From Streptomyces sp. CB02414 (GTDB lineage: Bacteria; Actinomycetota; Actinomycetes; Streptomycetales; Streptomycetaceae): a stretch of 64,000 nucleotides of DNA. How positions within the stretch are numbered: the stretch's first letter is position 1; the number at the start of each line of letters is the position of its first letter. Positions 51,966 to 61,780 of the stretch are shown here, piece after piece. The position numbers and the translations under genes are program-made. A model generated the notes under the pieces. The model worked only from the letters and a program-made list of their open reading frames with translations. It did no database searches and was not told the DNA's origin. The stretch is from NCBI RefSeq assembly GCF_001905385.1, contig NZ_LIPF01000001.1:238765-302764 (forward strand), in the 5' to 3' direction.

Positions 51966-52030
51966 AAGGGCACGTCAGAAGCGGAACCACTCCTGGTCCC
52001 ATGTCCGCCACCGACGGGCGACGCCCCGAA

Positions 52031-52786
52031 CTACCGAACGGGATGCCCCGCCCCCCGCAGCGTCTCCTTCACCTGCCCGATCCGCAGGTCGCCGAAGTGG
52101 AAGACGGACGCCGCCAGGACCGCGTCCGCGCCCGCCTCGACCGCGGGGGCGAAGTGGGCGAGGGTGCCCGCGCCGCCCGAGGCGATGACCGGGACGGTCA
52201 CGTGCTTACGGACCGCCGCCAGCATCTCCAGGTCGTAGCCGTCCTTCGTGCCGTCCGCGTCCATCGAGTTGAGCAGGATCTCGCCCGCGCCCAGTTCGGC
52301 GGCGCGGTGCGCCCACTCCACCGCGTCGATGCCGGTGCCGCGCCGGCCGCCGTGCGTGGTCACCTCGAAGGTGCCGGCCTCGGTGCGGCGGGCGTCGACC
52401 GACAGGACGAGGACCTGGCGGCCGAAACGCTCGGCGATCTCGCGGATCAGGTCGGGGCGGGCGATGGCGGCCGTGTTCACGCCCACCTTGTCCGCACCGG
52501 CCCGCAGCAGCTTGTCGACGTCCTCGGCGGTGCGCACCCCGCCGCCGACGGTCAGCGGGATGAACACCTGCTCGGCGGTGCGGCGCACCACGTCGTAGGT
52601 CGTCTCGCGGTCGCCCGACGAGGCGGTGATGTCCAGGAACGTCAGCTCGTCGGCGCCCTCGGCGTCGTACACCTTGGCCATCTCGACGGGGTCGCCCGCG
52701 TCGCGCAGGTTCTGGAAGTTGACGCCCTTGACGACCCGGCCGTTGTCCACGTCCAGGCAGGGGATGACTCGGACCGCCAGGGTCAT
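52031..52786 (-). CDS. hisF: Imidazole glycerol phosphate synthase cyclase subunit
   Basis: A 251-residue beta-alpha barrel that, with HisH, converts PRFAR and ammonia to IGP and AICAR. The catalytic aspartates are in [15 protein letters not shown] and [15 protein letters not shown]; the phosphate loops are LTVGGGVRT and [10 protein letters not shown]. It is the last gene of the main his operon and overlaps ridA by 4 bases (52783-52786). Confidence 0.96.
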   Translation of the reverse strand: MTLAVRVIPCLDVDNGRVVKGVNFQNLRDAGDPVEMAKVYDAEGADELTFLDITASSGDRETTYDVVRRTAEQVFIPLTVGGGVRTAEDVDKLLRAGADKVGVNTAAIARPDLIREIAERFGRQVLVLSVDARRTEAGTFEVTTHGGRRGTGIDAVEWAHRAAELGAGEILLNSMDADGTKDGYDLEMLAAVRKHVTVPVIASGGAGTLAHFAPAVEAGADAVLAASVFHFGDLRIGQVKETLRGAGHPVR

Positions 52787-53187
52787 GAATCCACGGCTCC
52801 TCTATACGCTTCCACTTCGACTGACACCAGAACCCGCGAGTCGATGAAGCCCTCCACGACCAGCAGGGTCGTGACCGGGCGTACGGAGTCGAACAGCTCC
52901 TTGTGGGCGCGGCCCACCTCATCGACGTCGCGCGAATGTGCCAGGTACATACGGGTCCGGACCACGGACTCGACACCGAGTCCGAATGCGCCGATCGCCT
53001 CGACCGCGGTACCGAAGGCCACCTTGGCCTGTTCGTACGGGTCGCCCTCGCCGTACAGCATGTCGCCCTTGAAGGCGGTCGTGCCCGCCACGACGACTCG
53101 GTCACCCGCCGCCACGGCACGTGCGAAACCGAAAGAATCTTCCCAGGGACTTCCGCTCTGCACGCGCCGTACGGCTTCGGATGTCAT
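52783..53187 (-). CDS. ridA: RidA-family enamine/imine deaminase
   Basis: A 134-residue RidA/YjgF protein that hydrolyses reactive 2-aminoacrylate and related imines from PLP enzymes. The fold signature is [19 protein letters not shown] and the substrate arginine is in [18 protein letters not shown]. The C-terminal signature is [18 protein letters not shown]. It overlaps both neighbours by 4 bases (ATGA), so it is a fixed part of the his operon. Confidence 0.92.
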   Translation of the reverse strand: MTSEAVRRVQSGSPWEDSFGFARAVAAGDRVVVAGTTAFKGDMLYGEGDPYEQAKVAFGTAVEAIGAFGLGVESVVRTRMYLAHSRDVDEVGRAHKELFDSVRPVTTLLVVEGFIDSRVLVSVEVEAYRGAVDS

Positions 53188-53909
53188 GGCGACACAGCCT
53201 CCAAGGCTTCTTCCAGGGTGAACGCCTTCGCGTACAGGGCCTTCCCGACGATGGCCCCCTCGACACCGGCCGGGACGAGGGAGGCGATCGCGCGCAGGTC
53301 GTCCAGGGACGACACGCCGCCCGACGCCACGACCGGACGGTCGGTGGCCGCGCAGACGTTCTTGAGGAGGTCCAGGTTGGGGCCCTGGAGGGTGCCGTCC
53401 TTGGCGATGTCGGTGACGACGTAGCGGGCGCAGCCCTCCTTGTTGAGGCGGTCCAGCGTCTCGTACAGGTCGCCGCCGTCGCGGGTCCAGCCGCGGCCCC
53501 GGAGCGTGGTGCCCCGTACGTCCAGGCCCACCGCGATCTTGTCGCCGTGCTCGGCGATGACCTTGGCGACCCACTCGGGGGTCTCCAGGGCGGCCGTGCC
53601 GAGGTTGACGCGGGTGCAGCCGGTGGCGAGGGCGGCGGCGAGGGTGTCGTCGTCGCGGATGCCGCCGGACAGCTCCACCTTGATGTCCATCGCCTTCGCG
53701 ACCTCGGCGATCAGCTCGCGGTTGTCCCCGGTGCCGAAGGCGGCGTCCAGGTCGACCAGGTGCAGCCACTCGGCGCCGGAGCGCTGCCAGGCGAGGGCCG
53801 CGTCCAGCGGGGAGCCGTAGGAGGTCTCGGTGCCGGACTCGCCGTGCACCAGGCGGACGGCCTGGCCGTCGCGGACGTCGACGGCGGGGAGGAGTTCGAG
53901 CTTGCTCAT
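53184..53909 (-). CDS. priA: Bifunctional phosphoribosyl isomerase A (HisA/TrpF)
   Basis: A 241-residue TIM barrel. In actinomycetes this enzyme isomerises both ProFAR (histidine) and PRA (tryptophan). The catalytic aspartates are in [15 protein letters not shown] and [14 protein letters not shown]. No separate trpF is present in the window, in line with the dual role. ATG at 53909 is used; an in-frame ATG 15 bases upstream lies in a short direct repeat (GTAGAGATGAGC twice), so the start could be duplicated. It overlaps ridA by 4 bases. Confidence 0.96.
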   Translation of the reverse strand: MSKLELLPAVDVRDGQAVRLVHGESGTETSYGSPLDAALAWQRSGAEWLHLVDLDAAFGTGDNRELIAEVAKAMDIKVELSGGIRDDDTLAAALATGCTRVNLGTAALETPEWVAKVIAEHGDKIAVGLDVRGTTLRGRGWTRDGGDLYETLDRLNKEGCARYVVTDIAKDGTLQGPNLDLLKNVCAATDRPVVASGGVSSLDDLRAIASLVPAGVEGAIVGKALYAKAFTLEEALEAVSP

Positions 53910-53926
53910 CTCTACCGGGCTCATCT

Positions 53927-54574
53927 CTACAGGGTCTCGATCCAGTTGGTGAGGAGCTGGGCGCCGGCGTCGCCGGACTTCTCGGGGTGGAACTGGGTGG
54001 CCCACAGGGCGCCGTTCTCCACGGCGGCCACGAAGGGCTTGCCGTGGGTGGACCAGGTGACCTTGGGCGCGGCGATCAGCGGGTTGTGCGTCTCCAGGGA
54101 CCAGTCGTGGACGGCGTAGGAGTGCACGAAGTAAAAGCGGGCGTCCGCGTCCAGGCCGGCGAAGAGCTGGGAGTCGGCCGGTGCCTCGACGGTGTTCCAG
54201 CCCATGTGGGGGACGACGTCGGCCTGGAGGGGGCCGACCGTGCCGGGCCATTCGTCCAGACCCTCGGCCTCGACGCCGTGCTCGATGCCGCGGGCGAACA
54301 GGATCTGCATGCCGACGCAGATGCCCATCACCGGACGCCCGCCGGCCAGCCGGCGCTCGACGACCCAGTCGCCGCGGGCGGCCCTCAGGCCGTCCATGCA
54401 GGCGGCGAAGGCGCCGACCCCGGGGACCAGCAGCCCGTCGGCGTTCATGGCCTTGTCGTAGTCACGGGTGATCTCGACGTCGGCTCCCGCGCGCGCGAGT
54501 GCGCGCTCGGCGGAGCGGACGTTGCCGAAGCCGTAGTCGAAGACGACGACCCGCTTGGAGTTCGCAGAGGTCAA
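53927..54574 (-). CDS. hisH: Imidazole glycerol phosphate synthase glutaminase subunit (TTG start)
   Basis: A 215-residue class I glutamine amidotransferase feeding ammonia to HisF. The nucleophile is in [11 protein letters not shown], and the His-Glu pair is in FHPEKSG. The TTG at 54574 is preferred: it overlaps the upstream TGA as TTGA and lies six bases after GGAGGT. A GTG at 54580 would place the ribosome-binding site against the start. Confidence 0.94.
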   Translation of the reverse strand: MTSANSKRVVVFDYGFGNVRSAERALARAGADVEITRDYDKAMNADGLLVPGVGAFAACMDGLRAARGDWVVERRLAGGRPVMGICVGMQILFARGIEHGVEAEGLDEWPGTVGPLQADVVPHMGWNTVEAPADSQLFAGLDADARFYFVHSYAVHDWSLETHNPLIAAPKVTWSTHGKPFVAAVENGALWATQFHPEKSGDAGAQLLTNWIETL

Positions 54575-54735
54575 TTCCACACCTCCAGCCTCAGGACGCC
54601 GGCGAGGAGGCACATGCCGGCACCGATGGACAGCAGCACGATCAGGCCCTTGGGCATCTGCTGCTTGGCGAAGGAGATGATGCCGCCGATGAAGAACAGG
54701 CCGACGACGATCAGCGCGGTGGACGTGCCGTTCAT
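54571..54735 (-). CDS. 54-residue membrane protein in the his operon
   Basis: Read directly from the bases: ATG at 54735 and TGA at 54571. Two hydrophobic helices ([18 protein letters not shown] and [18 protein letters not shown]) are joined by the basic loop KQQMPKG, a helical hairpin topology. It starts 3 bp after the hisB stop and overlaps the hisH start (TTGA), so it is translated with the enzymes. Function unknown; it could be a small transport or regulatory peptide. Confidence 0.8.
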   Translation of the reverse strand: MNGTSTALIVVGLFFIGGIISFAKQQMPKGLIVLLSIGAGMCLLAGVLRLEVWN

Positions 54736-54738
54736 GGG

Positions 54739-55332
54739 TTACAGCGCGCCCTTCGTGGAGGGCAGGATGCCGGCCGCGCGGGGGTCGCGCTCCGAGGCGT
54801 AGCGCAGGGCGCGGGCCAGCGCCTTGAACTGGCACTCCACGATGTGGTGCGCGTTGCGCCCGTAGGGCACGTGCACGTGGAGGGCGATCTGCGCCTGGGC
54901 GACGAAGGACTCCAGGATGTGCCGGGTCATCGTCACGTCGTACTCGCCGATCATCGGCGCCATGTTCTCGGGCTCGGTGTGCACGAGGTAGGGGCGGCCG
55001 GAGAGGTCGACGGTGACCTGGGCGAGGGACTCGTCCAGCGGGACCGTGCAGTTGCCGAAGCGGTAGATGCCCACCTTGTCGCCGTGGGCCTGCTTGAAGG
55101 CGGCGCCCAGCGCGAGGGCGGTGTCCTCGATGGTGTGGTGGGAGTCGATGTGCAGGTCGCCGTCGGTCTTCACGGTCAGGTCGAACAGACCGTGCCGGCC
55201 GAGCTGGTCGAGCATGTGGTCGTAGAAGCCGACGCCGGTGGCGATGTCGGTCTTGCCGGTGCCGTCGAGGTCGATCTCGACGAGGACCGAGGTCTCCTTG
55301 GTCGTGCGCTCCACGCGTCCCACGCGGCTCAT
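54739..55332 (-). CDS. hisB: Imidazoleglycerol-phosphate dehydratase
   Basis: A 197-residue, manganese-dependent dehydratase, monofunctional as in most actinomycetes. Histidine-rich metal motifs are [45 protein letters not shown] and [11 protein letters not shown]. It starts inside the hisC stop codon (55329-55332). Confidence 0.96.
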   Translation of the reverse strand: MSRVGRVERTTKETSVLVEIDLDGTGKTDIATGVGFYDHMLDQLGRHGLFDLTVKTDGDLHIDSHHTIEDTALALGAAFKQAHGDKVGIYRFGNCTVPLDESLAQVTVDLSGRPYLVHTEPENMAPMIGEYDVTMTRHILESFVAQAQIALHVHVPYGRNAHHIVECQFKALARALRYASERDPRAAGILPSTKGAL

Positions 55333-56438
55333 GTGTTCTGCTCCTTCTTGACTTCACGGACCGCGTCGAGGAACGCGTCGTTCTCCTGCGGGGTGCCGGC
55401 GGTGACCCGCAGCCATCCCGGTACGCCGTTGTCCCGGACCAGTACGCCCCGATCCAGGATCCGCCGCCACGCCTCGTGGGAGTCCGCGAACCGTCCGAAC
55501 TGGACGAAGTTGGCGTCGGACTCGGTCACCTCGTAGCCGATGGCGCGCAGTTCGGCGACCAGCCGGTCCCGCTCGGCCTTGAGCTGCTCGACGTACTTCA
55601 GCAGCGTGCCGGTGTGTTCCAGGGCGGCCAGCGCGGTCGCCTGGGTGACGGCGGACAGGTGGTACGGCAGCCGTACGAGCTGGACGGCGTCGACGACGGC
55701 CGGGTGCGCGGCGAGGTAGCCGAGGCGCAGGCCCGCCGCGCCGAACGCCTTCGACATGGTGCGGGAGACGACGAGGTTCGGGCGGCCGTCCAGCAGCGGC
55801 AGCAGCGAGGCGCCGTGGCTGAACTCGATGTAGGCCTCGTCGACCACGACCATGGAGGGCTTGGCGGCCTGTGCGGCCTCGTAGAGGGCGAGGACCGTCT
55901 CGGCCGGGACCGCGTTGCCCGTGGGGTTGTTGGGGGTGGTGATGAAGACGACGTCCGGGCGGTGCTCGGCGATCGCCTTCTCGGCGGCGGGCACGTCGAC
56001 GGTGAAGTCCTCGTGGCGCGGGCCGGAGATCCAGCCGGTGCCGGTGCCGCGCGCGATGAGGCCGTGCATCGAGTACGACGGCTCGAAGCCGATCGCGGTG
56101 CGGCCGGGCCCGCCGAAGGTCTGGAGCAGCTGCTGAATGACCTCGTTGGAGCCGTTGGCCGCCCAGACGTTGGTCGCGTCGAGCGGGTGGCCGGAGGTCT
56201 CGGTCAGGTACCGGGCCAGCTCGGTGCGGAGCTCGACCGCGTCCCGGTCCGGGTAGCGGTTGAGGTGGCGGGCGGCCTCGCGGACGCGCTCGGTGATCCG
56301 CTCGACCAGCGCGTCGGGCAGCGGGTAGGGGTTCTCGTTGGTGTTCAGCCGTACCGGCACGTCCAGCTGGGGCGCGCCGTAGGGGGACTTGCCGCGCAGC
56401 TCGTCCCGTACGGGGAGGTCGTCGATGCCGAACGTCAC
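55329..56438 (-). CDS. hisC: Histidinol-phosphate aminotransferase
   Basis: A 369-residue PLP aminotransferase. The PLP lysine lies in [17 protein letters not shown], and [18 protein letters not shown] and [10 protein letters not shown] are conserved. The GTG at 56438 overlaps the hisD stop (GTGA) and follows GGAGAGC; a longer frame exists but lies within hisD. Confidence 0.96.
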   Translation of the reverse strand: MTFGIDDLPVRDELRGKSPYGAPQLDVPVRLNTNENPYPLPDALVERITERVREAARHLNRYPDRDAVELRTELARYLTETSGHPLDATNVWAANGSNEVIQQLLQTFGGPGRTAIGFEPSYSMHGLIARGTGTGWISGPRHEDFTVDVPAAEKAIAEHRPDVVFITTPNNPTGNAVPAETVLALYEAAQAAKPSMVVVDEAYIEFSHGASLLPLLDGRPNLVVSRTMSKAFGAAGLRLGYLAAHPAVVDAVQLVRLPYHLSAVTQATALAALEHTGTLLKYVEQLKAERDRLVAELRAIGYEVTESDANFVQFGRFADSHEAWRRILDRGVLVRDNGVPGWLRVTAGTPQENDAFLDAVREVKKEQNT

Positions 56439-57778
56439 TTGCTCTCCGGGACCTTCCACTCGAACCTCGCCTTGACCGCCGCACCGTGCGCGGGCAGGTC
56501 CTCGGCCTCCGCCAGCGTCACCACGTGGTGCGCGACCTCGGCGAGGGCGTCGCGCGTGTAGTCGACGATGTGGATGCCGCGCAGGAAGGATTGCACGGAC
56601 AGGCCCGAGGAGTGGCAGGCGCAGCCGCCGGTGGGCAGGACGTGGTTGGACCCGGCCGCGTAGTCGCCGAGCGAGACGGGCGCCCAGGGGCCGACGAAGA
56701 TCGCGCCGGCGTTGCGGACGCGGTCGGCGACGGCGGCGGCGTCGGCGGTCTGGATCTCCAGGTGCTCCGCGCCGTACGCGTCGACGACGCGCAGGCCTTC
56801 GTCCACGCCGTCGACCAGGACGATCGCGGACTGGCGGCCCTTCAGGGCCGGGACGATCCGGTCGTCGATGTGCTTGGTGGCGGCGACCTGGGGCGCCAGC
56901 TCCCGCTCGACCGCGTCCGCCAGCTCCGCGGAGTCGGTGACCAGGACGGCGGCGGCCAGCGGGTCGTGCTCGGCCTGGCTGATCAGGTCGGAGGCGACGT
57001 GCACCGGGTCGGCGGTGGAGTCGGCGAGGATCGCGATCTCGGTCGGGCCGGCCTCGGCGTCGATGCCGATCTTCCCGGTGAAGAAGCGCTTGGCGGCGGC
57101 GACCCAGATGTTGCCGGGGCCGGTGACCATGTTGGCGGGCGGGCAGGACTCGGTGCCGTACGCGAACATCGCGACGGCGGTGGCGCCGCCGGCCGCGTAC
57201 ACCTCGTCGACACCGAGCAGGGCGCAGGCGGCGAGGATCGTGGGGTGCGGGAGGCCACCGGCTGGGTCATTTTCAAAAGCGGGGGCCTGCGCCGGGGAGG
57301 CGAGGGCGATCGACTCGACGCCGGCCTCCTGCGCGGGCACCACGTTCATGATCACGGACGACGGGTAGACCGACCGGCCGCCGGGCGCGTACAGCCCGAC
57401 CCGGTCGACCGGCACCCACTTCTCGGTGACCGAGCCGCCGGGGACGACCTGGGTGGTGTGCGTGGTGCGGCGCTGCTCGCGGTGGACGAGACGGGCGCGG
57501 CGGACGGACTCCTCCAGCGCGGCACGCACGGCCGGGTCGAGCTCCTCCAGCGCGCGCGTGAGCGCGGCGGCCGGGACCCGCACCTGGTCCAGCTTGACGC
57601 CGTCGAACTGCTCGGCGAAGTCGATCAGCGCCGCGTCGCCACGATGATGCACGGCCTCGCAGATCGGGCGCACCTTATCCAGGGCGGCCGCGACGTCGAA
57701 GTCGGCTCGGGGCAGCAGGTCGCGCAGGGCGGGACCCTCGGGGAGGGCATCGCCGCGCAGATCGATTCGGGAGATCAC
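56435..57778 (-). CDS. hisD: Histidinol dehydrogenase with short in-frame insertion
   Basis: A 447-residue zinc enzyme for the last two steps of histidine synthesis. Features: VNVVPA-type loop [46 protein letters not shown] and HLEIQT. GTG at 57778 is chosen ([12 protein letters not shown]). Between ASPAQ and GGLPHP there is an extra segment, APAFENDPA, with rare A/T-rich codons (TTT GAA AAT) not expected in this gene. The nearby GGATAVAMF has Thr where many homologues have Gln. It is the first gene of the his operon. Confidence 0.95.
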   Translation of the reverse strand: MISRIDLRGDALPEGPALRDLLPRADFDVAAALDKVRPICEAVHHRGDAALIDFAEQFDGVKLDQVRVPAAALTRALEELDPAVRAALEESVRRARLVHREQRRTTHTTQVVPGGSVTEKWVPVDRVGLYAPGGRSVYPSSVIMNVVPAQEAGVESIALASPAQAPAFENDPAGGLPHPTILAACALLGVDEVYAAGGATAVAMFAYGTESCPPANMVTGPGNIWVAAAKRFFTGKIGIDAEAGPTEIAILADSTADPVHVASDLISQAEHDPLAAAVLVTDSAELADAVERELAPQVAATKHIDDRIVPALKGRQSAIVLVDGVDEGLRVVDAYGAEHLEIQTADAAAVADRVRNAGAIFVGPWAPVSLGDYAAGSNHVLPTGGCACHSSGLSVQSFLRGIHIVDYTRDALAEVAHHVVTLAEAEDLPAHGAAVKARFEWKVPESK

Positions 57779-57819
57779 GGAACCAATTCTCTCAGACCCG
57801 CGTCGGACACCGTCCGCAC

Positions 57820-57836
57820 GTATCAATGGCTGATAC
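57820..57836. promoter_or_regulatory. Palindrome GTATCA-N5-TGATAC upstream of hisD
   Basis: A perfect 6-bp inverted repeat, 42-58 bp upstream of the hisD start, in the 200-bp gap to the divergent gene at 57979. It is well placed for control of the his operon. A second small palindrome, ACTCA-CTT-TGAGT, lies at 57884-57896 closer to the divergent gene. Confidence 0.5.
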
Positions 57837-57978
57837 AGAACGCGACGGCCCGGCGCGGACCGTGGCGGGAACCGGCGGTTCGTACTCACTTTGAGTGTTC
57901 AGGTGGTCACCCAGTGGGCATGAACGGTTGTACGAAGGGTGAGCGACCGGCGAGTAGTTGGGGAGGGAGTGAAGCGCC

Positions 57979-59556
57979 GTGACCGAGGGGGCCGGCCACC
58001 GTGACGGAGAGCTGCCGGACGACCTGACGGCCGCCGAGGCGGGCATGTGGCAGGCCTTCCGCAACGGCAGCGTGTACGACCTGTCCAGCGGCGACGCGCT
58101 CGTGGACGACCCGCACGGCGGGCACCCCTGGGGGGCGGAGCGGACCGTGCGGGCCCGCATCCTGTGCTGGCTGCTCCTCGACGGTCCGCCCGCGCTCGCC
58201 GGCCGGGTCTCCTCGCTCCAGCTCGTGGGCGTGCGGATCAGCGACACGATGGACCTCGCGGGCGGCACGGTGGAGCCGTACGTCGAGCTGCGGGCGTGCC
58301 GTTTCGACCGGGAGGTGGTGCTGCCGGAGACCCGGTTCACGACGGTGCGGCTGGTGGACTGCTCGGTGCCGCGCCTGGAGGCGGCCCGGTTGCAGACCGA
58401 GGGCGACCTGCACCTGCCGCGCTGCCGGTTCCGCGGCGGCATCCGGCTCACCGACGCCCAGATAGGCACCGACCTGCTGCTCAACCAGGCGGTGGTGCAC
58501 CGGGACCGCAGCGGCCGCGCGATAGCCGCGGACGGCATGACCGTCGGGCAGGACCTCCAGGCCGAGATGCTGGAGTCGCACGGCGAGGTGAGCCTGCGCA
58601 GCGCCCAGGTCGGCGTCTCACTGAGCCTGCGCGGCGCCCGGCTCCTCAACCCGTACACGCGGCACGCGCTGAACGCCCCGCAGCTGACGGTGGAACGCAC
58701 GCTGTACATGACTCCGGCCGGGCTGGGCAGTCCGCTGCTGCGCGGCACCACCCCCGCCCAGGGCACCCGCATCCAGCGCTTCGAGTGCGAGGGCGGGGTG
58801 CGGCTGGACGACGGGCGGTTCGGCGACGCCGTCGACTTCGAGCACGCCCGGTTCACCTTCACCGACGACCAGGAGCTGTCACTGCGCCGGGTGCAGACGC
58901 CCGAGCTGCGCTTCCTCGGCGAGCGGCCGGCGCGCGGGCGGGTGGTGCTGTCGGGGGCGCGGGTGGTGAACCTGATGGACCGGGCGGACAGCTGGCCCGG
59001 CCCCGGCCGGCTGCACATGGGCGGCTTCGCCTACGAGAACCTGGTGCCGCGGGGGCCGTTCCCGCTGGAGAAGCGGCTGCGGTGGGTGGGCGCCGCGACC
59101 GCCGAGTACAACCCGGAGCCGTACGAGCGGCTGGCCGCCGTACTGCGGGCGGGCGGCGAGGACGAGGACGCCCGCGAGGTGCTGCTCGCCAAGCACCGCC
59201 GGCGCCGCGAGAGCCTGCCCGTCGCCGCGAAGCTCGTGGGGTACGCCCAGGACTGGACGGTCGCCTACGGCTACCGGCCCGGCCGGGCGGCGGTGTGGAT
59301 GGCGGTGCTGTGGGCGGCGGGCTCGCTCGCCTTCGCCCGCGCGGACCCGCCCCCGCTGAAGGCCGGCGAGCACCCGGACTGGAACCCGGCCCTCTTCGCC
59401 CTGGACCTGCTCCTGCCGGTCATCGACCTGGGCCAGGTCGGCTTCTGGCAGCTCCGCGACGGCTGGCAGTGGCTGGCGACGGCCCTCATCCTGCTGGGCT
59501 GGATCCTGGCGACGACGGTGGCGGCGGGGGCGACACGGCTGCTGCGCAGGAGCTGA
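57979..59556 (+). CDS. Beta-helix membrane protein (annotated 'oxidoreductase'-type in Streptomyces)
   Basis: A 525-residue protein. After a soluble N-terminus, residues ~70-350 show repeating short strands resembling pentapeptide-repeat or right-handed beta-helix proteins (LVGVRISDTMDLAGGTV, LRACRFDREVVLPETRF, LPRCRFRGGIRLTDAQI). A helical segment and two or three C-terminal membrane helices follow (AAVWMAVLWAAGSLAFA, ALILLGWILATTVAAG). No redox cofactor motif is visible, so I do not support an oxidoreductase role. The start is GTG at 57979. Confidence 0.75.
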   Translation: MTEGAGHRDGELPDDLTAAEAGMWQAFRNGSVYDLSSGDALVDDPHGGHPWGAERTVRARILCWLLLDGPPALAGRVSSLQLVGVRISDTMDLAGGTVEPYVELRACRFDREVVLPETRFTTVRLVDCSVPRLEAARLQTEGDLHLPRCRFRGGIRLTDAQIGTDLLLNQAVVHRDRSGRAIAADGMTVGQDLQAEMLESHGEVSLRSAQVGVSLSLRGARLLNPYTRHALNAPQLTVERTLYMTPAGLGSPLLRGTTPAQGTRIQRFECEGGVRLDDGRFGDAVDFEHARFTFTDDQELSLRRVQTPELRFLGERPARGRVVLSGARVVNLMDRADSWPGPGRLHMGGFAYENLVPRGPFPLEKRLRWVGAATAEYNPEPYERLAAVLRAGGEDEDAREVLLAKHRRRRESLPVAAKLVGYAQDWTVAYGYRPGRAAVWMAVLWAAGSLAFARADPPPLKAGEHPDWNPALFALDLLLPVIDLGQVGFWQLRDGWQWLATALILLGWILATTVAAGATRLLRRS

Positions 59557-59620
59557 GCCCTCCGGGGGTGCGGCGTGGGCCTCCGCGGCCTCCGTAGGCG
59601 CCGGCGGGCCGTGGAGGGCT
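59556..59620 (+). terminator. Inverted repeat after the beta-helix membrane protein gene
   Basis: AGCCCTCC at the stop codon and GGAGGGCT 49 bp later are perfect complements with GC-rich sequence between that can pair further. A terminator role is inferred from position. Confidence 0.4.
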
Positions 59621-59989
59621 TCTCGTCAGCGGCGACCGTGGGCCATGCCGGCTCGCGGCCAGGGTGACGCGGTTCGCCGTTGAGGTAGCGGTTCCGTGTA
59701 CCGCGCGGGGTGTGCGCCCTGGCAGAGCCGTCAGCGGCCGTCTGCACCGGCGGGACCACCCGCACCGCCACCAGCACCAGCACCAGCACCAGCACCAGCA
59801 CCTTCTGCACCCGGCGCACCGCAGGCCATCAGCCGCACTGTCTGCACCTGACACACCACCCGCGCCGCGGGATGGCCGCGCCGCCCCATCCCGCGACGAA
59901 GGCCCCGCGCTGGTACGGGCCGCACCCGAACGGCCGAAGGCGGTGCACCACCGCACAACCATCGCGAACCGTCGGCCGTCGTACTGGCC
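59621..59989. other. Gap without a supported gene
   Basis: Several frames are open here, but none has a ribosome-binding site or recognisable sequence. The gap contains the (CACCAG)5 array, which in one antisense frame reads as a Leu-Val run and imitates a signal peptide. It should hold the promoter for the gene at 59990. Confidence 0.5.
59769..59798 (+). repeat. (CACCAG)5 microsatellite
   Basis: Five perfect copies of a 6-bp unit followed by a partial CACC, in the intergenic gap upstream of the hypothetical protein at 59990. Confidence 0.9.
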
Positions 59990-61015
59990 ATGCTGCGCGC
60001 GTTCCTCCGGACGGCGGCCCGGGCCCGTTCTCGGGCGTCCCGGCCCGCCCAAGACGACGACGTGCTCCTCGACGCCCCCGACGACCGTCTCGCCCCCGCC
60101 CTGGTCGCGGCGGCTCACGGTGAGCACGCCGCCGCGGCCGCTCTCCTCGCCGCCACCCGTGAGCGGGCCGAGTGGGAGCACCGGGACCGCTACGCGACCG
60201 GGCTCGCCGCCTTCGCCCGCTCCCGCACCGAGTGGCTGGAGAGCTGGCGCGCCGCCGCCCCGGGTGACCCCGACGCGCTGCTGGTCGAGGGCCGGCTGAC
60301 AGTGGACCGCCACTGGGACTCGCCGGCCCGGGCGGAGCTGCTGCGCCAGGTGGCCCCCGAGGTCACGGCAGCCGCCGAGGCCGCCGGACCCGACCCGGTG
60401 CCGTGGCGGACCGCTCTGGACGCCGCGCGGGGCGCCCGCGCCGGACACGCGGAGTTCGAGCGGCTGTGGGCGCAGGCGGTACGCCGGGCCCCGCACCACT
60501 ACGGCTGCCACGTGTCCGCCCTGGAGTACCTGGCCGCCGCCTCGCCGGGCGCGTACCGCGAGTGCCTGGACTTCGCCGAGACCGCCGCGCAGGACGCGCC
60601 GGGGGACTCGCTGTTGCGGGCGCTGCCCCTGCGTGCGGCCTTCGCCTGTCTCACCGCGGGCGGCGCCGACGACCCGGCCGGCGCGCACCGGGACCGCCTT
60701 GACGCGGCCGCCGACCGTGCCATCGCCCTCTCGGCGGCCCATCCGGCGGCCGACCCGTGGCCTGCCGGGCTGCGCAACCTCCTGGCGTACGTCCTGCTGC
60801 GCCTGGAGCGCCGCCAGGACGCCGCCGAACAACTGCGTCTGACCGGCCCGTACGTCACCTCCTTCCCCTGGGACCAGGACGCGGAGGACCCCCTCGGCCG
60901 CTTCCTCCAGGTGCGTGCGGACGTCCGCACGGCGGCGGCCTCCGCACCGGGTACGGCGGGTTCAGGTCATCCACGAAGTGGGCGCGGCGGGCGCGTCCGC
61001 GCGGACGACCATTAG
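59990..61015 (+). CDS. Hypothetical helical-repeat protein
   Basis: A 341-residue soluble, Ala-rich protein of unrecognised family. It looks like a string of helix pairs resembling tetratricopeptide repeats (LAPALVAAAHGEHAAAAALLAAT, DALLVEGRLTVDRHWDSPARAELL, RNLLAYVLLRLERRQDAAEQLRLTG). A conserved-looking HHYGCHVSALEYLA sits in the middle. The C-terminal ~35 residues are low-complexity. The start is ATG at 59990; the ribosome-binding site is not obvious. It may be a protein-interaction scaffold, but no function is supported. Confidence 0.7.
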   Translation: MLRAFLRTAARARSRASRPAQDDDVLLDAPDDRLAPALVAAAHGEHAAAAALLAATRERAEWEHRDRYATGLAAFARSRTEWLESWRAAAPGDPDALLVEGRLTVDRHWDSPARAELLRQVAPEVTAAAEAAGPDPVPWRTALDAARGARAGHAEFERLWAQAVRRAPHHYGCHVSALEYLAAASPGAYRECLDFAETAAQDAPGDSLLRALPLRAAFACLTAGGADDPAGAHRDRLDAAADRAIALSAAHPAADPWPAGLRNLLAYVLLRLERRQDAAEQLRLTGPYVTSFPWDQDAEDPLGRFLQVRADVRTAAASAPGTAGSGHPRSGRGGRVRADDH

Positions 61016-61026
61016 GCTTCTGCGTC

Positions 61027-61767
61027 GTGACCACCGTCCGGCTTCCGCTCTTCCCCCTGAACTCGGTTCTGTTCCCGGGGCTGGTGCTCCCGCTCAACAT
61101 CTTCGAGGAGCGCTATCGCGCCATGATGCGCGAGCTGCTGAAGACCCCCGAGGACGAACCGCGCCGGTTCGCCGTCGTGGCGATCCGCGACGGCCACGAG
61201 GTGGCCCGGACCGCGCCCGGCCTGCCCGATCCGACGGCGCTGCCCGAAGTCGGCCCGGCGGCCGGGTTCGGGCCGGACCCGCTCAAGGCGTTCCACAAGG
61301 TGGGCTGCATCGCGGACGCGGCGACGATCCGCGAGCGCGCCGACGGCACCTTCGAGGTGCTGGCCACCGGCACGACCCGGGTGCGGCTGCGCTCGGTGGA
61401 GGCCTCGGGCCCGTTCCTGACGGCCGAGCTGGAGCCGCTGGACGAGGAGCCCGGCGACGAGGCGGGCGCGCTGGCCGAAGGCGTGCTGCGGTCCTTCCGT
61501 CAGTACCAGAAGCGGCTGGCGGGGGCCCGCGAGCGGTCGCTGTCGACCGGCGCGGAGCTGCCGGACGAGCCGGGCGTGGTCTCCTACCTGGTCGCCGCCG
61601 CGATGATGCTGGACACCCCGACGAAGCAGCGCCTGCTCCAGGCCCCGGACACGGCCTCCCGCCTGCGTGACGAGCTGAAACTCCTTCGCTCGGAGACGGC
61701 GATCATCCGTACGCTGCCGTCGTTGCCGTCGTCGGACCTGACGCGCGGCCCGACGAGTCTCAACTGA
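61027..61767 (+). CDS. LON substrate-binding-domain protein
   Basis: A 246-residue protein made of the N-terminal (LAN) domain of Lon protease without ATPase or peptidase. It begins TTVRLPLFPLNSVLFPGLVLPLNIFEERYRAMM, a near-consensus family start, and continues with a beta-rich core and a helical C-terminus (LVAAAMMLDTPTKQRLL). Such proteins may bind unfolded or regulatory proteins. GTG at 61027 is used. The YbaK gene follows 13 bp downstream. Confidence 0.92.
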   Translation: MTTVRLPLFPLNSVLFPGLVLPLNIFEERYRAMMRELLKTPEDEPRRFAVVAIRDGHEVARTAPGLPDPTALPEVGPAAGFGPDPLKAFHKVGCIADAATIRERADGTFEVLATGTTRVRLRSVEASGPFLTAELEPLDEEPGDEAGALAEGVLRSFRQYQKRLAGARERSLSTGAELPDEPGVVSYLVAAAMMLDTPTKQRLLQAPDTASRLRDELKLLRSETAIIRTLPSLPSSDLTRGPTSLN

Positions 61768-61780
61768 GGTACTGGCCCGG

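Noticed and set aside
59271..59819. Minus-strand frame starting with a Leu-Val run that looks like a signal peptide
   Set aside because: The hydrophobic run is only the translation of the (CACCAG)5 repeat. The frame then overlaps the 3' end of a well-supported gene and lacks a ribosome-binding site.
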